Shown in pieces: positions 23,121-27,345 of a stretch of DNA of 27,345 nucleotides (the stretch's first letter is position 1; every line of letters begins with the position of its first letter). The notes beneath the pieces were generated by a model. That model made no database searches and was not told where the DNA came from. It saw nothing but the letters and a program-made list of their open reading frames with translations. The position numbers and the translations under genes are program-made. This DNA is from Schleiferiaceae bacterium (GTDB taxonomy: Bacteria > Bacteroidota > Bacteroidia > Flavobacteriales > Schleiferiaceae): assembly GCA_030829675.1 (NCBI GenBank), contig JAURAE010000008.1, positions 1-27,345 of the forward strand, written 5' to 3'.

Positions 23121-23128
23121 CAAAACTA
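23121..23128 (-). promoter_or_regulatory. -7 element of the acyl-CoA reductase promoter
   Basis: TAGTTTTG followed by C on the minus strand is a perfect TAnnTTTG match, 25 bases before the ATG at 23095. The same octamer serves proS at 3837-3844. No TTG is seen at -33. Confidence 0.5.
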
Positions 23129-23145
23129 AAACACACCACCTACAT

Positions 23146-23499
23146 ATGGCCATTAAAATCACAGACGAATGCATAAACTGCGGTGCTTGTGAACCGGAAT
23201 GCCCTAATAACGCCATCTACGAAGGCGCTATGGAGTGGCGATTCAACGAAGGTACGGACCTAAAAGGCAAGATTTTGACCCCTGGGGGTACAGAATATGA
23301 TGCCGATGAAGCACAAGAGCCGGTAGATTACGACGTTTATTACATCGTAACGGACAAGTGTACTGAGTGTATTGGCTTCCACGAGGAGCCGCAATGTGCG
23401 GAAGTTTGTCCGGTAGATTGTTGTGTACCCGATGAAGACCACGAAGAGACAGAGCAGGAGCTCATGGCGAAGAAAGACTTTATGCACTTTGAGGAGTAG
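23146..23499 (+). CDS. 2[4Fe-4S] ferredoxin (4Fe-4S dicluster protein)
   Basis: A 117-aa acidic cytoplasmic electron carrier. Cluster one is bound by CINCGACEPECP (CxxCxxCxxxCP) near residue 9, cluster two by CTECIGFHEEPQCAEVCP (CxxC, eight residues, CxxxCP) near 68. The eight-residue gap and the following DCC segment resemble the Allochromatium vinosum type. About 50 residues separate the clusters, more than in minimal ferredoxins. ATG at 23146 gives MAIKITDECINCGAC; an open extension upstream to 22966 runs through the divergent gene and both promoters and is rejected. The partner enzyme is unknown; the divergent acyl-CoA reductase is a neighbour but not a proven partner. Confidence 0.94.
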   Translation: MAIKITDECINCGACEPECPNNAIYEGAMEWRFNEGTDLKGKILTPGGTEYDADEAQEPVDYDVYYIVTDKCTECIGFHEEPQCAEVCPVDCCVPDEDHEETEQELMAKKDFMHFEE

Positions 23500-24367
23500 G
23501 GTCCAATTTCTTTTTGTCCTCACCCTCCTATCCGTAGGTGCGCTTCAAGCTCAGGTGAGCGAGCAGCGCCTCGCGGCCCTAGGACAGGCCTACCTTCTTC
23601 CCCAAAACGCCCCACAAGCAGATTCCCTAGCCGAAGTGTTTGCAGATAGCCTATGGGCCTTTATCAGCATCCCTTCGAATTACGGAAAAACCCTTCCTAG
23701 TGTACGCAACCTCAGCGTCCAATTACCGGACGATCAAAGCTTTGCCTTATATACTTGGGCCGTACCGCATGAGAACGGCACCTTCGCCTTCCACGGCTTT
23801 CTGTGGAACAAGAATTGGAAAGGGCAAACGCGATTAGTCCTCGAAGATTACGGCACCGAAGACGCCCCCTACCGCTGGCTCAAGGGCGGACAATGGGTCG
23901 GCAGCATTTGCTATGATATTTTGACCACACGTCATCGAGGCAAGAAGCACTATACCCTATTGACCTTCCGCCCAGGAACGTCATTTCACACCAAATACAT
24001 CGACGCTATAGAACCGGGCACGCGTGCCGAGCGCATGCATTTTGGCTCGCGCATCTTCAACATACGCGCCAACGGCGACGAGCGGTACCAACGTCGCCCC
24101 TACAGACTTCAATTCAGATACAACAGCGCCCTCACCGCAGCTGTTCGTTACGATCGCGAACACCGGGGCATTATCTGCGACCACCTCGCCCCTTCGCAAG
24201 CCGAGCTCACTGAGCGTTGGTTTGCCTATGGACCTGATTTCTCCTACGACCGCATCCACTGGAGCGAAGGCAAGTGGGAGATGGACGAAGCGTATCCACT
24301 GGTAAGAAACTTGGACGTGGCCCCCACCAATGACCGGGTGCCCACCAACCTAGATCCGCGCCGCTAA
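23489..24367 (+). CDS. Secreted protein of unknown function, Bacteroidota-type
   Basis: A 292-aa protein if it starts at TTG 23489, which gives a clean signal peptide MRSRVQFLFVLTLLSVGALQAQ. That TTG lies inside the last codons of the ferredoxin gene (11-base overlap), pointing to coupled translation. ATGs at 23423 and 23432 would put about 20 polar residues before the signal and overlap more, so they are less likely. The mature part has LSVQLPDDQSFALYTWAVPH, GTFAFHGFLW, GKKHYTLLTFRPG, and a closing region IICDHLAPS and FAYGPDFSYDRIHW. I recognise this as a pattern of Bacteroidota secreted hypothetical proteins but know no function. The end of the gene lies in a GC-rich hairpin. Confidence 0.75.
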   Translation: MRSRVQFLFVLTLLSVGALQAQVSEQRLAALGQAYLLPQNAPQADSLAEVFADSLWAFISIPSNYGKTLPSVRNLSVQLPDDQSFALYTWAVPHENGTFAFHGFLWNKNWKGQTRLVLEDYGTEDAPYRWLKGGQWVGSICYDILTTRHRGKKHYTLLTFRPGTSFHTKYIDAIEPGTRAERMHFGSRIFNIRANGDERYQRRPYRLQFRYNSALTAAVRYDREHRGIICDHLAPSQAELTERWFAYGPDFSYDRIHWSEGKWEMDEAYPLVRNLDVAPTNDRVPTNLDPRR

Positions 24368-24379
24368 GGCGCCGCGGAT
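24354..24379 (+). other. GC-rich hairpin with the stop codon of the secreted-protein gene in its loop
   Basis: ATCCGCG (24354-24360) pairs with CGCGGAT (24373-24379), then after one C-C mismatch three more pairs close a loop TAAG that contains the TAA stop. No T run follows. It lies nine bases before the second hairpin at 24389-24423. Confidence 0.5.
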
Positions 24380-24388
24380 GGCCTGAAA

Positions 24389-24423
24389 ATACGAACGGCG
24401 GCCCTGCGGGCCGCCGTTCGTAT
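24389..24423 (-). terminator. Long GC-rich hairpin between convergent genes, copy 2 of the hairpin pair; probable dnaN terminator
   Basis: A perfect 16-bp stem, ATACGAACGGCGGCCC (24389-24404) and its complement (24408-24423), with loop TGC. On the minus strand the last arm base T is followed by TTT and then CAGG, a short U run that could terminate dnaN; on the plus strand no T run follows. Its stem and loop match the hairpin at 17289-17317 with two compensatory base-pair changes. Confidence 0.7.
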
Positions 24424-24441
24424 ATCTAGAAATCCTTTGCT

Positions 24442-25563
24442 TTAGTGGTTGAGCATCACCGGCATGACGAGCATGAGCAAATCCTCGCCATCGTCCATTC
24501 CATCCGCCGGGATCAAGATCCCTGCACGGTTTGGCGCTGACATTTCCATGCGCACATTATCGCTGCCCAAATTTCCGAGCATCTCCAAAAGGAAGCGAGA
24601 ATTGAAGCCAATCTCCATATCATCGCCTTGGTAATCACATGAAATGCGCTCGTGTGCTTTGTTGCTGAAATCCGGATCCTCTGCACTCACAGAAATTTCC
24701 GCTCCGGTGAGTTTCAACCTGATCTGGTGCGTGGTCTTGTTTGAGAAAATGGCCACACGCTTCACTGAAGAAGAGAACGCACCACGGTCGATCAACATGA
24801 TGTTCGGGTTGCTCTGAGGAATGACCGCCTCGTAGTTCGGGTATTTTCCATCGATCAATCGGCAAATCATCACCACATTGTCGAACGTGAACTGTGCATT
24901 AGTGTTGTTATAGACAACCTCTACCTCAGAACTATCATAGCTCAAGGAACCGCGCAACATGTTCAACGGCTTCTTCGGCATGATGAACTCCGCTGTACTC
25001 GGCGCACCCAAATCCGTTCTACGGTAACGCACCAACTTGTGCGCATCCGTCGCAACGAACGTCAGGCTATTGGTATCAAACTGGAAGAACACCCCACTCA
25101 TGACTGGACGAAGCTCGTCGTTTCCAGTGGCAAACAGAGTCTTGGAAATACCCGTGACCAAGGCTTCGGCAGGAACGGTTGCTTTGCTGGCATCCTCAAG
25201 CGCTGGGAAGGTTGGAAATTCTTCTCCGTCGATGAATGCCAAGCTATATTTACCGTAATCTGAAGCCAATTCTATGGTGTGCGACGCTTCGTCAAAGGTG
25301 AAGGTCAACGGCTGCTCTGGGAACGTCTTCAAGGTATCCATCAACACTTTGGCCGGAACCGCAGCATTGCCCTGATCTTCACTCTCTACCTCCAAGCTTA
25401 CGCTCATCATGGTCTCTAAATCAGAGGCGCTGATCGAAAGCTCGCCTTGCTTGAGTTCAAACAAGAAGTTGTCAAGAATAGGGAGGGTATTGTTGCTCTG
25501 CACAATGCCGCCGATCAGCTGCAATTGCTTCAAGAGTTTGGAACTGGATACTATAAACTTCAT
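24442..25563 (-). CDS. dnaN: DNA polymerase III subunit beta (sliding clamp)
   Basis: Homodimeric ring clamp that tethers DNA polymerase III and other partners to DNA; 373 aa, normal length, three repeated clamp domains. It starts MKFIVSSSKLLKQLQLIGGIV and has NTLPILDNFLFEL, SGVFFQFDTNSLTFVATDAHKLVRYRR, and the C-terminal VMPVMLNH, close to the family's usual MPMRL ending that forms part of the partner-binding pocket. No dnaA or recF is adjacent, so this is not an origin-type dnaA-dnaN cluster; in several Bacteroidota dnaN lies beside gldG, as here. A perfect -7 element is at 25592-25599. Confidence 0.97.
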   Translation of the reverse strand: MKFIVSSSKLLKQLQLIGGIVQSNNTLPILDNFLFELKQGELSISASDLETMMSVSLEVESEDQGNAAVPAKVLMDTLKTFPEQPLTFTFDEASHTIELASDYGKYSLAFIDGEEFPTFPALEDASKATVPAEALVTGISKTLFATGNDELRPVMSGVFFQFDTNSLTFVATDAHKLVRYRRTDLGAPSTAEFIMPKKPLNMLRGSLSYDSSEVEVVYNNTNAQFTFDNVVMICRLIDGKYPNYEAVIPQSNPNIMLIDRGAFSSSVKRVAIFSNKTTHQIRLKLTGAEISVSAEDPDFSNKAHERISCDYQGDDMEIGFNSRFLLEMLGNLGSDNVRMEMSAPNRAGILIPADGMDDGEDLLMLVMPVMLNH

Positions 25564-25591
25564 CGCATCAAATATTTAAAAGCGTGTCTAA

Positions 25592-25599
25592 CAAATATA
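25592..25599 (-). promoter_or_regulatory. -7 element of the dnaN promoter
   Basis: TATATTTG on the minus strand is a perfect TAnnTTTG match, 28 bases before the dnaN ATG. The -33 position lies inside the inverted repeat at 25599-25637 and has no TTG. Confidence 0.55.
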
Positions 25600-25637
25600 A
25601 TTGGGCAGGGCCCTAAAGTGGGGCGCTAGGCCCAATT
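25599..25637 (-). terminator. Imperfect inverted repeat between the DUF4340 gene and dnaN, possible terminator
   Basis: AATTGGGC (minus strand, 25637-25630) pairs with GCCCAATT (25606-25599) around a GC-rich, partly self-complementary interior containing AGGGCCCT. The following ATATTTGTT is T-rich but not a pure run, and it contains the dnaN -7 element. Confidence 0.45.
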
Positions 25638-25682
25638 TTCTTTTGCACAATTGTTAATAATCAAACCAAGGCTAAATCACTG

Positions 25683-26720
25683 TTACTCAGCGAAATCCCA
25701 TCTTGATTTGAGCAAATTACGCCAGCCGTAACGCTGTATGAGAACCATGCGACCGTCGGGCAATTCGGCATAAAAACGATCCGGGTCCCATTGGTGGGGC
25801 ACTCCCTCCGCATCAAGCTGTTCTCTATCCGGGCGCTTCCAAAAGGCCCGAACCTTCAAAATATCGTTATGTATCGTGTGTACATACAGTTCAAAGGCAG
25901 GGGTAGCGCTGAAAATGCTGTCCTTCTTTTCCCAAATGTTGTCGCTCGGAACAATGGCCCCCTCATACTTCAGGGTTTCCAAGCTTCCCACTACGGTTAG
26001 AAGCTCCAAAGAATTGGCCACCGGCAATGGCTCAAACTCCCCACCAACGAGCGACCAGCTCTCGGCATCGGTAGCCGGTTCAACCAAGGTGCCTTCCTTC
26101 ACATTCTGGCGTGTGATCATCCAACCGTCGGCTGGAATGGCGGGCAATGCCATCTCAACGGCCTTAATTTCCTTAGGCGCCAACCCAAAGATGGTTCGGT
26201 CGCGCCAGAGGTTTTCTTCGGTGAAAAACCGGGTGGTCAAATAGCCGTTGAACCCTTGGATGTATACCGCAAATGGCAAATCTGATCCTGCCATTTTGTA
26301 ATACGTCCCCAACATATCCGGGGTTTCTGTACCGACGGTATATTTCTTAATCAATTGGTCCCCGGCATATACTTCCACCCAGCGACCGTACACTTCCATG
26401 CGTTGATTTACTTGCTCCACGGCGCTTTGCTGCACAAAATGCTTCAGGGTCACCTTGCTCAAGGTTTCCAGCAACACCTCAATGGCATCCTGACGCACGG
26501 GCCACTGCCCCTCTCCCACGACCCAACGATCGCCTACGCGCTCCAGCACCACCGTGCTCGGCTGCTTGTCGCTGATGACCACTTTGGTGATCTGCGAGGC
26601 ATCGGCCACGGCAAAATCGTATTGCGCCTTAAGCGCTTCTAGGCCGTCGCTAGAGTTGTTTTGACAAGCCATAAGGCCCCACAAAGCTGTGGATAGAAGT
26701 AGGAGTTTACCTGCGTGCAT
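25683..26720 (-). CDS. DUF4340 domain lipoprotein
   Basis: A 345-aa protein with lipoprotein signal MHAGKLLLLSTALWGLMAC (Cys19). The DUF4340 pattern follows: ITKVVISDKQPSTVVLERVGDRWVVGEGQWPVRQDAIEVLLETLSKVTLKHFV, KYTVGTETPDMLGTYYKMAGSDLPFAVYI and LWRDRTIFGLAPKEIKAVEM. DUF4340 proteins often sit with GldF/GldG-like ABC-type genes, and here the start overlaps the gldG stop by 14 bases, so they are translated together. I infer a role beside the GldFG complex in the periplasm; this is from context only. Confidence 0.88.
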   Translation of the reverse strand: MHAGKLLLLSTALWGLMACQNNSSDGLEALKAQYDFAVADASQITKVVISDKQPSTVVLERVGDRWVVGEGQWPVRQDAIEVLLETLSKVTLKHFVQQSAVEQVNQRMEVYGRWVEVYAGDQLIKKYTVGTETPDMLGTYYKMAGSDLPFAVYIQGFNGYLTTRFFTEENLWRDRTIFGLAPKEIKAVEMALPAIPADGWMITRQNVKEGTLVEPATDAESWSLVGGEFEPLPVANSLELLTVVGSLETLKYEGAIVPSDNIWEKKDSIFSATPAFELYVHTIHNDILKVRAFWKRPDREQLDAEGVPHQWDPDRFYAELPDGRMVLIQRYGWRNLLKSRWDFAE

Positions 26721-27345
26721 AGCGTCTTTTTCGTTGTAGGAAGAAGATGAGAGCAGCCAGCGCTAGGACCAATTCCGGCAAGGCCACATTCAAAAACTTC
26801 CAATAATTGGCTTCCGCCACAATCTTTTCTCCGTCCAGCAAGCGCAATTTCACATCGCGCGTGCGGGTTTGCATCAGACCAATATCGTCCAACATGTAAT
26901 CCACGGTATTGAGTACTAAATCATCATTGCCGTATTGAATGCCCGTATACTGATCGTAGCCCAGAGGAAGCGGGTACCCACGCGGTATTTCTGGGTTGAT
27001 CAAATTCACTTGGTTGCGAATAAAATCACCGTCACTAAAGACCGCCATTGCGGTTTGAGGACTCTTTTTAAGTTGAGGCAATCCCACACCAGCCTTCGGG
27101 GCCAATCTATTCGCATAGGCACTCTCAAAACTTCCTTCCAAAAGCACTGCCGGCATCAAATTGCGTTGGGTGAAGGCACGGGGGTCCGGACGGTTGTACA
27201 GCATTTCCAGGCTCACTGTATGCGGGGCTGCCATCGAACGTGCATTCGAGGAGCTCAGCAGCAGCGGAGTTTTCTTGATGCCTGCAGCCTCAACCGTATC
27301 CAAGGTCGAGCTGAACTCGCCCTTGACCGCATTCATGTTTGCTAC
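26707..27345 (-). CDS. gldG: Gliding motility-associated ABC transporter component GldG, C-terminal part
   Basis: The 3' 213 codons of a gene that continues beyond the right edge; the frame has no stop up to 27345. The C-terminal region matches GldG: TPLLLSSSNARSMAAPHTVSLEML, SFESAYANRLAP, AVFSDGDFIRNQVNLINPEIPRGYPLPLGYDQYTGIQYGN, LNTVDYMLDD, followed by one membrane helix (VALPELVLALAALIFFLQ) and a basic tail RKRRYARR. GldG acts with GldF and GldA in gliding species, but GldFG genes also occur in non-gliding Bacteroidota, so motility cannot be concluded. It heads, within the window, the group gldG-DUF4340-dnaN. The ATG at 27336 is internal. Confidence 0.85.
   Translation of the reverse strand, partial: VANMNAVKGEFSSTLDTVEAAGIKKTPLLLSSSNARSMAAPHTVSLEMLYNRPDPRAFTQRNLMPAVLLEGSFESAYANRLAPKAGVGLPQLKKSPQTAMAVFSDGDFIRNQVNLINPEIPRGYPLPLGYDQYTGIQYGNDDLVLNTVDYMLDDIGLMQTRTRDVKLRLLDGEKIVAEANYWKFLNVALPELVLALAALIFFLQRKRRYARR

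Noticed and set aside
22966..23145. N-terminal extension of the ferredoxin
   Set aside because: Runs antisense through the acyl-CoA reductase start and both promoters; ferredoxin begins MAIKITDEC.
24442..25700. Chromosomal origin next to dnaN
   Set aside because: No dnaA, recF or cluster of DnaA boxes (TTATCCACA-like) seen; Bacteroidota often have dnaN away from the origin.

Overview
The window is a chromosomal stretch of a member of the Bacteroidota, most likely a marine Flavobacteriales-like organism. The evidence is a short primary sigma factor (287 aa, no region 1.1), many upstream sequences matching the Bacteroidota promoter element TAnnTTTG, weak or absent Shine-Dalgarno sequences, an archaeal/eukaryotic-type prolyl-tRNA synthetase, GldG, DUF4340 and PD40 lipoproteins, and the gene orders rpsT-tRNA(Glu)-proS and rpsO-pnp-rpoD. 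Coding density is very high. No gap without a gene exceeds 300 bases. I see no mobile element, CRISPR array or phage gene.

Layout, left to right. (1) 1-1850: the 3' part of a long-chain acyl-CoA synthetase gene (+) ends at a strong terminator and faces the rpsT terminator. (2) 1851-3791 (-): proS, then a separate promoter driving tRNA-Glu(TTC) and rpsT as one short transcript. (3) 3853-6212 (+): a Tyr/Gly/Asn/Pro-rich lipoprotein translationally coupled (ATGA) to a FadL/TodX-type outer-membrane barrel. (4) 6271-9495 (+): a large secreted Asp-box (BNR/sortilin-like) beta-propeller protein. (5) 9503-14717 (+): a compact operon folE-cysS-yidD-PD40 lipoprotein-lgt-DUF192, with very short gaps or overlaps. 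(6) 14748-18946 (+): rpsO-pnp-rpoD-rpe, the translation, RNA-decay and primary-sigma block. (7) 18943-20425 (-): rpmE2 (L31 type B) and a GlmU-like sugar-nucleotidyltransferase/left-handed beta-helix protein. (8) 20555-22054 (+): a beta-helix lipoprotein convergent with a LuxC-type acyl-CoA reductase (22058-23095, -). (9) 23146-24367 (+): a 2[4Fe-4S] ferredoxin overlapping a secreted protein of unknown function. (10) 24442-27345 (-): a truncated gldG, a DUF4340 lipoprotein and dnaN.

Most genes are housekeeping or conserved envelope functions, and I do not see an obviously new multi-gene system. The more unusual material is between the genes. Two intergenic hairpins (17289-17317 and 24389-24423) share the same loop and differ at two stem positions by compensatory changes. 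Two divergent gene pairs (proS/lipoprotein and acyl-CoA reductase/ferredoxin) have -7 elements facing each other across 10-11 bases, so the two promoters should interfere. In several places a terminator hairpin lies directly against, or overlaps, the next gene's -7 element. All functional calls were made by reading translated proteins and motifs; no database search was run.
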